From positions 186,001 to 250,000 of the forward strand of contig NZ_AP018686.1 in the NCBI RefSeq assembly GCF_002218045.2: a stretch of DNA of 64,000 bases, read 5' to 3'. The first letter of the stretch is position 1. Each line of letters starts with the position of its first letter. Below, one piece after another: positions 40,962 to 49,100 of the stretch. The position numbers and the translations under genes were made by a program. Below the pieces are notes generated by a model, which worked only from the letters and a program-made list of their open reading frames with translations, was not told where the DNA came from and did not search any database. This DNA is from Vibrio rumoiensis (GTDB lineage Bacteria; Pseudomonadota; Gammaproteobacteria; Enterobacterales; Vibrionaceae).

Positions 40962-42970
40962 TGCTGACCGTTAGATTCTGGTTGCGGATTTTGTTGAGCT
41001 TCAAGCGCCATTTGAGCCTGTAGTAGACGCTTTGCATCATCAGGGATCTGCTCTAGTTTGTTGAGTGTTGGATCAACGGCGACCGTGTTACCCGCTGGGT
41101 TGTTTTTATCTTGTTTGCTTGCCGCCATCGCTTGCTGTTTTTGTTGCTCTTCTTTTTGTTTTGATTGCTCAGCTTGCTGTTTCGCTTGAGCTTGTTGCTG
41201 CTGTTGAGATTTTTCTTGGCTGTTTTGTTGTGAGCTATTTTGCTGCTCTTTGTTATGTCGGCCTTGCTCACTTTGCTCAGATTGATTCTGATTTTGTTGA
41301 GAATCTTTATTCTGGTTTTGAGCGGATTGGTTCTGGTTGTTTTGTGATTGTGAGTCTTGCGACTGATCACTTTTTGACTGATCGTTTTGCGACGACTTAT
41401 CTTGAGAGTTATCGCCCTTCGATTGCTCGTTTTGTTTATCTTGCGATTGCTTGTCTTGTGATTGTTGATCTTTAGACTGCTGTTTTTGAGAGTCTTTGTC
41501 GTTCTTTTGATTGTGCTTGTTCTTATCTTGATCCTTTTGCTGCTTATTTTTCTCGTCTTGGTTTTGTTGTTGCTTTTTCTGCTGCAAAGCTTTGTTCACT
41601 ATGTCGAGATTCTTTTTCGCATCAGCATGATTTGGGTTGGTTTTTAAGATATTTTCATAGCCTTGTTTCGCTTGCTCTAACTGGCCGGCTTGGGCTTGAG
41701 CATTGGCTAAGTTGTAGCGTGAATCTTCATCGTTTAGGCCTTGTAAAGACTGAATCGCGGCTTGGTAATTACCGGCCTGATATTGAGCCGCCCCTTGCCA
41801 TGCTCGGTTTTCAAATTGCGTGGCGGCTTTGGCATAATCTTTCGCTTGATAAGATTGATAACCTTGTTGATCAGGCGTTTTAAATGCCGATGTAATGTCA
41901 AAACCTGATCTTGGAGGGGTTTGAGGCTGAGTCTCTTGCGCCGCGAAAGCATGCTGAGGTTGCAGCAAGGGCAGGCTGACTAAAAGTGCTAGGCTGAAAA
42001 TGCCGCCACGGCGAAACGCGCCAAGGGCAAGAATAAGCAAGATAGGCAATAGCCAAAAACCATGATTAATATGTACTTCCAATTCTGGCGATCCTTTGTT
42101 TTCTTGATGGTTTTTTAATTCCACATGATTGAGGGATTGGGCGAGAGTTTGAATGTCGACATCATCGGTGCGAAGCGCGGTATAAACGCCGTGTCCAGTT
42201 TGTGCTAATGATTGTAGAGCGTTGAGATCCGCTTTAGCCACCACGGTTGTGCCATTGTGGGTGAACATATCACCACTTGGTAGGCGAATGGGTGCACCTT
42301 GCGCCGTACCGACTGACATGACGGATAAGTGCCAATTGGTGCCTTTTAACTGGGTCGCGATGTCGTTTGATTCGGCAGAGCTTAGCCCATCGGCAACTAA
42401 AATAATGTCACCTTGTTGATGGCCTGCTTGAGTCAACATATCGATGGCTTTTTTAACGCCCGCGCCCGCATTACTGCCATGGGTTGGCATAATATCGGGA
42501 GATAGGTTTGGAATTAAACTTGCGAGAGTGTTGGTGTCATTGGTTAATGGGCTGATCATATAACCATCGGCAGAGTAGGCGACCAGTCCGGTGGTGCCTT
42601 CTTTTAGCGTTGGCAATAAATCCATCACTTTGTAACGAGCTTGAGTTAAGCGATTCGGCGCAAGATCGGTCGCGTACATGGATAAAGTCATGTCCATCAC
42701 AATCACTCGGGCATTATTTACGCCAAAGCTCGGAACTTGCTGTTTCTCAAAGCTTGGTCCAGCCAGTGCAATAATCGCAATCAGCCAAGCGGATAACAGT
42801 AGACCAACGACTGAGCTATGCGTTCTTGTTTGATCAAGCCCTAATTGCTGGCTTAAATGATTAGCAATTAGGCTGGTGGTTTTGGGTTTGCGATATAGCC
42901 ATACACTGAGGAATATGGCCGGAATAATTGCATATAACCAAGCAGGGTGAAGAAGTTGAAAATCAGACAT
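40955..42970 (-). CDS. batB: VWA-TPR protein (BatB/BatC fusion) with Gln-rich tail
   Basis: This 671-residue protein has two N-terminal membrane helices, a von Willebrand A domain (about 85-290) whose MIDAS reads DMTLS instead of the usual DxSxS, another helix (about 305-340), then TPR repeats (about 365-445) that correspond to BatC. The last 200 residues are low-complexity, dominated by Gln, Lys, Asn, Ser and Asp (about 455-620), followed by a short conserved end. The VWA likely binds a metal and a protein partner in the periplasm; the tail has no known fold. It overlaps batA by eight bases. Confidence 0.9.
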   Translation of the reverse strand: MSDFQLLHPAWLYAIIPAIFLSVWLYRKPKTTSLIANHLSQQLGLDQTRTHSSVVGLLLSAWLIAIIALAGPSFEKQQVPSFGVNNARVIVMDMTLSMYATDLAPNRLTQARYKVMDLLPTLKEGTTGLVAYSADGYMISPLTNDTNTLASLIPNLSPDIMPTHGSNAGAGVKKAIDMLTQAGHQQGDIILVADGLSSAESNDIATQLKGTNWHLSVMSVGTAQGAPIRLPSGDMFTHNGTTVVAKADLNALQSLAQTGHGVYTALRTDDVDIQTLAQSLNHVELKNHQENKGSPELEVHINHGFWLLPILLILALGAFRRGGIFSLALLVSLPLLQPQHAFAAQETQPQTPPRSGFDITSAFKTPDQQGYQSYQAKDYAKAATQFENRAWQGAAQYQAGNYQAAIQSLQGLNDEDSRYNLANAQAQAGQLEQAKQGYENILKTNPNHADAKKNLDIVNKALQQKKQQQNQDEKNKQQKDQDKNKHNQKNDKDSQKQQSKDQQSQDKQSQDKQNEQSKGDNSQDKSSQNDQSKSDQSQDSQSQNNQNQSAQNQNKDSQQNQNQSEQSEQGRHNKEQQNSSQQNSQEKSQQQQQAQAKQQAEQSKQKEEQQKQQAMAASKQDKNNPAGNTVAVDPTLNKLEQIPDDAKRLLQAQMALEAQQNPQPESNGQQW

Positions 42971-43925
42971 GTCGTCTCCTTAATACGGCAAGGATGAATG
43001 ACAAAATTAATGCTAAAGCGAGTGGATAAGTGAACCATTCGGTTTGTGGACGCCAGGTTTGAGTCGCATTGCTGACCGGTTGCAACTGATTGATGGTATC
43101 GTAAATTTCGTTTAGCTCTTTCTGATCACGAGCGCGGAAATATTTACCGCCCGTCATTTGTGCAATTTGAGTGAGCGTTTTTTCATCCAGATCTTGAGCG
43201 GTATTCACCGTACGACTACCAAAGAAGCTATCTACTTGTAATTCACCAGCACCAATACCAACCGTATAAATAATGGCGTGGTTTTCTTTCGCAATATTGG
43301 CCGCTTCAATGGGATCTATAACACCCGCCGTGTTACTACCGTCACTTAATAGAACGATCACACGTTGTTCTGCTTCACTTTTAATAAAGGTTTTGGTGGC
43401 AATGCCTAGGCCTTCACCAATCGCGGTTTGAGTACCGATCATATTTAGTTGGGCACGGTTTAATTGCTGCAATACGGTGGTGCGATCGAGCGTGAGTGGC
43501 GTTTGTAGATAAGCGTGATCAGCAAATAAAACGAGCCCTAATCGGTCACCTTTTCGCTTAGCAATAAAGTCGGTTAATACTTGTTTTACCGCGCTTAAAC
43601 GGTCGATATAGCCGGAAGGAGAATTCATATCTTCTTGCGCCATAGAGCCTGATAAGTCGACAACCAGCATCATATCGCGATGTTTGGGCTGAAACTCGAC
43701 AGGTTTGCCGTACCATATTGGTCTTGCTGCGGCGGTGACCAATAATAGCCAAATTGCCACCGCTAATGCTTTAAGGACAATGTGTTGTTTTTGTTGGACA
43801 TTACCCTCTGTTGGTAGGGTAGGTAAAACAATGGCGGCCCTTGGTTGATGAGCTGGAGCAAAAAAATACACAATCAAAGGCAGTGGTAAGGCTAAAAACA
43901 CCCACACCCAATGAAACTCAAACAT
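42963..43925 (-). CDS. batA: BatA family VWA membrane protein
   Basis: The protein starts MFEFHWVWVFLALPLPL at 43925 (320 residues). It has N-terminal membrane helices, a VWA domain with an intact MIDAS (VVDLSGSM near residue 92, then TxxG and DGSNTAG) and a C-terminal membrane helix. The ATG overlaps the end of the DUF4381 gene by eight bases and has AAAGACG just before it, so the longer frame from 43997 is rejected. It is part of the MoxR-associated chaperone-like cluster, proposed to help metal insertion or assembly of periplasmic complexes. Confidence 0.9.
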   Translation of the reverse strand: MFEFHWVWVFLALPLPLIVYFFAPAHQPRAAIVLPTLPTEGNVQQKQHIVLKALAVAIWLLLVTAAARPIWYGKPVEFQPKHRDMMLVVDLSGSMAQEDMNSPSGYIDRLSAVKQVLTDFIAKRKGDRLGLVLFADHAYLQTPLTLDRTTVLQQLNRAQLNMIGTQTAIGEGLGIATKTFIKSEAEQRVIVLLSDGSNTAGVIDPIEAANIAKENHAIIYTVGIGAGELQVDSFFGSRTVNTAQDLDEKTLTQIAQMTGGKYFRARDQKELNEIYDTINQLQPVSNATQTWRPQTEWFTYPLALALILSFILAVLRRRHV

Positions 43926-44631
43926 CGTCTTTAGAACCTTCTGCTGTTGAATGTTGATTCTTCGATTGAAGTTCAGTGAGAACTCGTTCTTTTTCAATTA
44001 ATGATTTCGGCGATTTGGATGCAGGACGAGCAGCAGACACAACACCGTCTGAGAGATCATTCGATGATTGTTTGAGGGCTTGTTGAACCGCTTTAATGCT
44101 CTTTTTGCTTGGCGGTAACGCTTGTTCAATCCAGTCTTCAACTTGTTTGTATAATTGATCCGCCAGCTCTTCAGTGACAGGCTGTTTTTGATATAAAGCG
44201 ACTTGCCATTGTTGTTGGTTGGTTTGAAAGTTGGCTTTTTTCGATGGGTGTTGTTCATCTAAAAAACGATACCAACGTTCACCGTGTAAACTGGCGAGCA
44301 TCGGTCTTGGGTAGTAAGACAAGCAAACTTGACGAAGTAAGTCATTGGCCGTGGCAACTTTTTTCTGCCCTTGTTGTTTGGTGCTGTTTTGAGCCAGCAA
44401 TCGCAGCGCAGCCTTTTTGGCTAAACGGCGTTTTTTATAACGAGAGGCTGCAATGAGCGCAATGATGACCGACAAGATGATGATGGCCGCGCAAGCCCAC
44501 CATCCCCAAGCGATAGGCCATAAGCCGGGTTCTGCAGGTAGATGCAATGGGGCTAAAGGAAGTGCTTGAGAGCCAGCCTCAGATAAAGCAGGTTGAGCGT
44601 GTGATACCGCAGATAATGGATCGTTATTCAT
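43918..44631 (-). CDS. DUF4381 domain protein
   Basis: This 237-residue protein has one membrane helix (WGWWACAAIIILSVIIALI, about residues 43-61) and a following basic KKRRLAKKAALR helix. The core continues to about residue 160 (LLRQVCLSYYPRP and LHGERWYRFLDEQHP), and a charged variable tail follows. DUF4381 proteins occur almost only in moxR-DUF58-bat operons; their job is unknown. It overlaps its neighbours on both sides (start inside the DUF58 gene, end inside batA), the mark of a tightly coupled operon. Confidence 0.87.
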   Translation of the reverse strand: MNNDPLSAVSHAQPALSEAGSQALPLAPLHLPAEPGLWPIAWGWWACAAIIILSVIIALIAASRYKKRRLAKKAALRLLAQNSTKQQGQKKVATANDLLRQVCLSYYPRPMLASLHGERWYRFLDEQHPSKKANFQTNQQQWQVALYQKQPVTEELADQLYKQVEDWIEQALPPSKKSIKAVQQALKQSSNDLSDGVVSAARPASKSPKSLIEKERVLTELQSKNQHSTAEGSKDDV

Positions 44632-45607
44632 TCATATTTCCTGAAATTGGTGCTGAAGATGAAGGCGCACCTAGTTGAGATAATAAAGGCTCTGCACATG
44701 ATAAAGAGCGTAGCGGGATAGCGAGGCTTTTACAGATTTTTTCTATTTGATTGAGATGTTCAATATAGCGGTTTTTTAGTTGCGTACGGGTATTTTTTTG
44801 CCCGAAGTTCAACCAGCGAGTTTGTTCACCATTGCTAACATATTCACTACCACGGAAATCAGTGCTGCCCATTTCTAGAGGATCGAATATATGGATAAAC
44901 TGTAATCGGTTATGTTGTTTAAGCTGGTTGAGTAATGGTTTTCCATCTAAGTCTAATCGTTTGAAATCGCTGATGAAAACAATATCACTGCCTTTCGGGC
45001 ACATACGATGCAAGGTTTGAAGGACTTGCTGAAATGGTAACGTTTCAGCTGGCTTAGCGTTTGATTGTTGTTGTGCTTGCAATTGCTCGAGCGCTTCATT
45101 ATTGAGCTGAACCAATTGGTGACTAATATGCAATGCACCTTGTTGGCGAGCGGTGGGTTTTAGCTCAATTAGGCGGTCTCCCATATCAATCACAGCACCA
45201 ATGCGATCTTTTTGTTCTACCGCGAGCCAGCTTAATAGACTAGCTAAATGCGCACATTGAACGGTTTTAAACAGCAATTGAGAGCCAAAACGCATGCTTG
45301 AGCTGAGATCTAGATATAAGATCACTGGCTGTTCACGCTCTTCGGTAAACAGCTTGGTATGCGCTTTTCCGGTACGTGCCGTGACGCGCCAATCGATTGA
45401 GCGAATATCATCACCGGCTTGATATTGGCGAACCTCGGAAAAATTCATACCACGACCTTTCTGGCTACTCGTATGACTACCATTCAGTTGTGACCATAAA
45501 CTTTTGCTTGGCGGCTGCCAATGTACCGTATGGCTTTTGTAATACAGCAGTTCTTTTAAGCTTAATTCTACGCCCGTTGCAAAAGGGGGTAACTTTTGCT
45601 CCATCAT
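44624..45607 (-). CDS. DUF58 domain protein
   Basis: This 327-residue cytoplasmic protein has the DUF58 signature GRGMNFSEVRQYQAGDD followed by RSIDWRVTARTGK, then a VWA-like fold with YLDLSSSMRFG as MIDAS-like motif. DUF58 proteins pair with MoxR AAA+ ATPases as substrate-binding partners. It overlaps the moxR stop by four bases and the DUF4381 start by eight. Confidence 0.92.
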   Translation of the reverse strand: MMEQKLPPFATGVELSLKELLYYKSHTVHWQPPSKSLWSQLNGSHTSSQKGRGMNFSEVRQYQAGDDIRSIDWRVTARTGKAHTKLFTEEREQPVILYLDLSSSMRFGSQLLFKTVQCAHLASLLSWLAVEQKDRIGAVIDMGDRLIELKPTARQQGALHISHQLVQLNNEALEQLQAQQQSNAKPAETLPFQQVLQTLHRMCPKGSDIVFISDFKRLDLDGKPLLNQLKQHNRLQFIHIFDPLEMGSTDFRGSEYVSNGEQTRWLNFGQKNTRTQLKNRYIEHLNQIEKICKSLAIPLRSLSCAEPLLSQLGAPSSSAPISGNMNE

Positions 45608-46566
45608 GCACTGCCAACCTGTGCTAATAATTCTGCGATGACGCGGTTAGTGGTCACGCCTTCAGCTTGTGCTTGATAGCTAAGTAATAAGCGGTGACGC
45701 AATACAGGGAAGGCCATAGCTTGTACATCTTCAGGGCTGACAAAATCACGACCTGCAAGCCAAGCATGCGCACGAGCACAGCGATCAAGTGCAATAGTCG
45801 CACGTGGGCTGACTCCCATTTGTAACCATTCGGCTAGCAGTGGGTTGTATTGTGATGGCTGACGCGTTGCCATAATGAGACGAATAATATATTGCTCAAC
45901 ATTTTCGGCCATGTGAATAGATAAAGCAGCCTGTCGAGCATCGAAAATGGTTTGTTGAGATAACTTCACAGGTTGATTGGCAAGGTGACCTTGAGCTTCT
46001 CCACGGTTAAGACGCAAGATGTCTAATTCACTTTCAGCACTTGGATAATTGACTTCGAGGTGCAGTAAGAATCGGTCTAATTGTGCTTCAGGAAGAGGGT
46101 AGGTACCTTCTTGTTCAATCGGGTTTTGAGTTGCCATCACTAGGAATAGGTCAGGTAATTTATAAGATTCACGTCCAACTGTAATTTGCTTTTCTGCCAT
46201 CGCTTCTAGCATTGCTGCTTGAACTTTAGCAGGCGCACGGTTGATTTCATCAGCTAAAATAAGCGAATTAAATATAGGGCCGGCTTGGAACGTAAACTCT
46301 CCCGTTTCAGGGCGAAAGATATCCGTACCTGTTAAATCGGCTGGAAGGAGATCTGGGGTAAATTGCACGCGATGAAAATCACCTTCAATACAATCTGCTA
46401 AGACTTTAACTGCACGGGTTTTGGCAAGCCCTGGAGGACCTTCCACTAATATGTGCCCATCAGCAAGTAGTGCAACTAATAATTGTTTAACTAATTCATT
46501 TTGGCCAATCACTTGAGAATTCAAATATTGCTGGAGCTGGGCAAAAGTGTCCGAATGCATGGTCAA
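45604..46566 (-). CDS. moxR: MoxR family AAA+ ATPase
   Basis: This 320-residue AAA_3 ATPase has Walker A EGPPGLAKTR (about 39-48), Walker B NSLILADEINR (about 101-111), sensor 1 ATQNP, and a C-terminal lid with VSPRATIALDR. MoxR proteins act as chaperone-like ATPases that activate or assemble VWA partners. It is the first gene of a six-gene operon (moxR, DUF58, DUF4381, batA, batB, batD), with overlaps throughout, followed by the terminator at 39137. Confidence 0.95.
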   Translation of the reverse strand: MTMHSDTFAQLQQYLNSQVIGQNELVKQLLVALLADGHILVEGPPGLAKTRAVKVLADCIEGDFHRVQFTPDLLPADLTGTDIFRPETGEFTFQAGPIFNSLILADEINRAPAKVQAAMLEAMAEKQITVGRESYKLPDLFLVMATQNPIEQEGTYPLPEAQLDRFLLHLEVNYPSAESELDILRLNRGEAQGHLANQPVKLSQQTIFDARQAALSIHMAENVEQYIIRLIMATRQPSQYNPLLAEWLQMGVSPRATIALDRCARAHAWLAGRDFVSPEDVQAMAFPVLRHRLLLSYQAQAEGVTTNRVIAELLAQVGSA

Positions 46567-46872
46567 AATATCTCCTGATATGTATGAGAAAGTTGTTTAT
46601 ATATTTAAAATGCCCACAACATGAAATGTGACATTTTGTAACTTGAATTTTATGACCATCCGAATACTAAAAAGTTCTTACTTCTGAGATCTAAAATCGG
46701 TTAGCGTATTTAGATGATTGATTTTTATTCATAATATCAGAGCTAAAATGAAAAGTAAGACATATATAGGATTGGGAAGGGCGATTTCAAAGCGCTTTTC
46801 TGGTAGTTGTGAGCCAAAGCCGTTAGAATTAATACAATTGATTTTATAAATTGTAACGTTGGGAATTAGATC
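46567..46872. promoter_or_regulatory. Intergenic region between moxR and a small conserved gene
   Basis: This 306-base AT-rich spacer between divergent genes should carry the moxR operon promoter and that of the 67-residue protein gene. No specific operator was recognised. Confidence 0.4.
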
Positions 46873-47076
46873 ATGAGTAATGATATCGAAAAAGAGCTAG
46901 AGCAAATGTCGGCAGAAATGACAGACGCTCCAGAAACGCCATTACCAAGCATTGAAGAACAAAAAGCAATTGTTGCAAAGCTTAAGCAACTAGAAGCTGA
47001 AGGTAAGTTAACACCAGAAGTTCTTGAAGAGCATTTCGGTAAGTTTAACGATGATGAAGCACGTCCAGTGCATTAA
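46873..47076 (+). CDS. Conserved small acidic protein
   Basis: This 67-residue, Glu-rich protein is predicted to be helical and coiled-coil-like (EEQKAIVAKLKQLEAEGKLTP). No signal peptide, membrane segment or Cys is present. I do not recognise a characterised family. TTGGGAATTAG upstream provides a weak ribosome binding site, and a strong terminator follows, so it is an independent gene. Function unknown. Confidence 0.75.
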   Translation: MSNDIEKELEQMSAEMTDAPETPLPSIEEQKAIVAKLKQLEAEGKLTPEVLEEHFGKFNDDEARPVH

Positions 47077-47097
47077 TTTGTTTTGAATGAATAGATA

Positions 47098-47130
47098 AAA
47101 CGCCTGCCTTTAAGCGCAGGCGTTTTTTTA
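47098..47130 (+). terminator. Terminator after the small acidic protein gene
   Basis: AACGCCTGC and GCAGGCGTT pair perfectly, followed by TTTTTT. A canonical Rho-independent terminator 22 bases after the stop. Confidence 0.92.
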
Positions 47131-47149
47131 GGTATTCATATAACCGTTG

Positions 47150-47377
47150 ATGGAATACACAGTGTTAGAAAAAGAGAACCTGATAAAGCTAGCTCGCATG
47201 CCGATGCCATTTGGTAAGTATGCAGGGCGAATGTTAATTGATTTACCTGAAGAGTATTTGTTGTGGTTTCAAAATAAAGCTGAATTTCCAAAAGGTGAAC
47301 TAGGGGATTTATTGAGGCTATGTTTAGCACTGAAAGTAGAAGGTTTAGATAGCTTAGTGAAACCACTAAAATGCTAA
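47150..47377 (+). CDS. DUF3820 family protein
   Basis: This protein of about 75 residues matches the DUF3820 pattern: MPMPFGKYAGRMLIDLPEEY, then LLWFQNK and GELGDLLRLCLALK. Family members are small cytoplasmic proteins, sometimes described as quorum-sensing-regulated; their function is not established. I start it at ATG 47150 rather than the TTG just before it. The preceding terminator ends only 20 bases upstream, so its promoter must overlap that element or expression comes from read-through. Confidence 0.82.
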   Translation: MEYTVLEKENLIKLARMPMPFGKYAGRMLIDLPEEYLLWFQNKAEFPKGELGDLLRLCLALKVEGLDSLVKPLKC

Positions 47378-47402
47378 CTTCTTTTGTCTCTATGGTAGAC
47401 AT

Positions 47403-47439
47403 AAAAAAGTGAAGCTAAAATATAGCTTCACTTTTTTTA
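47403..47439 (+). terminator. Bidirectional terminator after the DUF3820 gene
   Basis: AAAAAGTGAAGCTA pairs with TAGCTTCACTTTTT around a short AT loop, flanked by A and T runs. It separates the DUF3820 gene from the convergent DUF3581 gene and can serve both. Confidence 0.9.
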
Positions 47440-47468
47440 TGTTTATTTGTCGCTAATAGCTGAACTGA

Positions 47469-48188
47469 TTAGCCATTATGTTCAGCGGTAAAAGCAGCTT
47501 TACACGCGTTAAAGCGAGCAACAAACTCATCAATATCTTCTTGTTGATAAGGTCTTAAACCACTTGCAACCATCTTTTTCACGCCTTTGCCTACGACTTC
47601 GCCATTCTCTTTAAAATCAAAGTTTAAAGTGACTACGCCACGTTTGCCTGTTACATCGAATGTTGCACCAGTAAAATCGACTTCTGGGTGTGAAAGATCT
47701 AAACGGCAGAACTCAACATCCATGCTTTCGTAGATCACGAGAGGGCGTTGAGTATTAATCATCATTTGTTGCTCTTCCATTAAAGGAACCATGATGTGTG
47801 GGAAATTCATGCCAGAAAATTGAACATAGTTTGTGACAACATGTTCAATGAAATTTTGATCTTGGCTTTTTTGACCTTCGTGATGCATGAGTAGGTATTC
47901 TTTACCATTTTCATCAACTAAAGCACTGTCTTGAGGCCCTTTCTCTTCGATATGTAAAGCAACACCATCAGAAACCATGCCTGAAAAGCGAAAGCTCATT
48001 TTTTGACTGATGCCTTCTTGTTGCAACAGCACGGCAAATAAAAGATCGCCCGGAACACAGAAACGTTTACTGTCTTCATCATGAATAGGGTTAAAGTCAC
48101 CCGCTACTTTTTTGGCGAAATGACTCGCTTGCTGACGAGTAAATTGGAAAGCGTTATCTTGAGTTGAGAAATAAGATGTTAGAAACAT
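47469..48188 (-). CDS. DUF3581 family protein
   Basis: This 239-residue cytoplasmic protein contains AGDFNPIHDEDSKRFCVPGD near residue 30. This pattern is close to the hydratase motif of MaoC-like hot-dog proteins (D-x-N-x-x-H), so an acyl-thioester-binding fold is plausible. The family (DUF3581) is widespread in vibrios and has no established function. It ends with a charged helix. It is a single gene with a terminator at 47403-47439. Confidence 0.82.
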   Translation of the reverse strand: MFLTSYFSTQDNAFQFTRQQASHFAKKVAGDFNPIHDEDSKRFCVPGDLLFAVLLQQEGISQKMSFRFSGMVSDGVALHIEEKGPQDSALVDENGKEYLLMHHEGQKSQDQNFIEHVVTNYVQFSGMNFPHIMVPLMEEQQMMINTQRPLVIYESMDVEFCRLDLSHPEVDFTGATFDVTGKRGVVTLNFDFKENGEVVGKGVKKMVASGLRPYQQEDIDEFVARFNACKAAFTAEHNG

Positions 48189-48308
48189 AATTCGCTACTA
48201 ATAAAAAAAACAGCCGAGATTATATATGACAATCGTTCATAATTGGTCAGTCCAGTGAAAAAAAACTGAAATTTGTACCTTAACGTACAGAATTTGGTAT
48301 TTAAAAAC

Positions 48309-48614
48309 TTAACCTGATGAGCGTTCGATAGGATAAATGTTGCAATAAAGTTCTTTTTCAAACTGGCTTTCAAGTGCGGAACGCCAATGTTTACAATCAT
48401 TCACGGGAATTAAAAAAAAGTTTTCTCGAGCGGTGTCAGTGACAAAGGCAATGCCGTATTGCATTAGTTCATAGTGAGTATCATGCACAAATCCAAGGCC
48501 AAAGCTTTGACGCCCGGTCAGTTGGTTTATATCACGTCTTGTCAGCGTCACTCCTTGAGTTTCGTTGATAAATTTATCTTTAAGCCATGTGGCAAAATCT
48601 TTTGCGCTGACCAT
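48309..48614 (-). CDS. Conserved hypothetical protein, 101 aa
   Basis: I do not recognise the family. The 101-residue product is soluble, with mixed alpha/beta character (DFATWLKDKFINETQGVTLT, then YELMQYGIAFVTD), and no signal peptide. It lies upstream of the DUF3581 gene on the same strand but is separated from it by a 120-base AT-rich gap, so it may be its own unit. AGGAATTGC precedes the ATG. Confidence 0.65.
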   Translation of the reverse strand: MVSAKDFATWLKDKFINETQGVTLTRRDINQLTGRQSFGLGFVHDTHYELMQYGIAFVTDTARENFFLIPVNDCKHWRSALESQFEKELYCNIYPIERSSG

Positions 48615-49100
48615 TATGCAATTCCTCGCCGTTTAATTTGTTCTCATTTTTAGCGCCTACGGCAAATGATTTACTGACTTACCTTTTATTATTACTTTAG
48701 CTAAGGAATTGAGGCTTCTCCAGTTATGTTTACAGTTAAATTAAGTGTTTGATTTTTAGTTGATTGTGATCTTAGTGGTAGTACCAATAGTGATTGTTAT
48801 GAAAGTATTATAAAACAAAGAGAAAGGCATCATTTGACGGAAGCAGGAGGATTTTAGGTCAAATTTTTCTTCTCGTTATCGATGGAATAAAGATTATTAT
48901 TTTGTTTTGAAATCTTTCAATTTCATAAGATTTCTTTAAAATGACCTGTCTTGCTTTTCTGTTCAAATTAACAAGTACCCAATTAAGTACCAAAAACTGA
49001 AAATCAAGATATATAAGATTCGTAACCTTCTGAATTCAAAGTAGGTTTAAATTTATCATGTGCTACTTGGTATGTGGCACCACTGAAAATAGGATATATC
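48615..49100. promoter_or_regulatory. Upstream region of thrS
   Basis: This 486-base spacer contains no supported gene. Its last part should be the thrS leader. In E. coli, ThrRS represses its own mRNA by binding tRNA-like hairpins there. A TTCGTAA loop-like segment (about 49019-49025) flanked by AAG and CTT resembles a Thr anticodon loop, but the stem is short. Confidence 0.4.

Noticed and set aside
41053..41647. Several frames on both strands across the BatB low-complexity tract
   Set aside because: They are produced by the simple-sequence codons for Gln, Lys, Asn and Ser in batB and lack coding character of their own.
48179..48400. 73-codon reverse frame between the DUF3581 gene and the 101-residue protein gene
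   Set aside because: It overlaps the better supported 101-residue gene in another frame and shows no family pattern or ribosome binding site.
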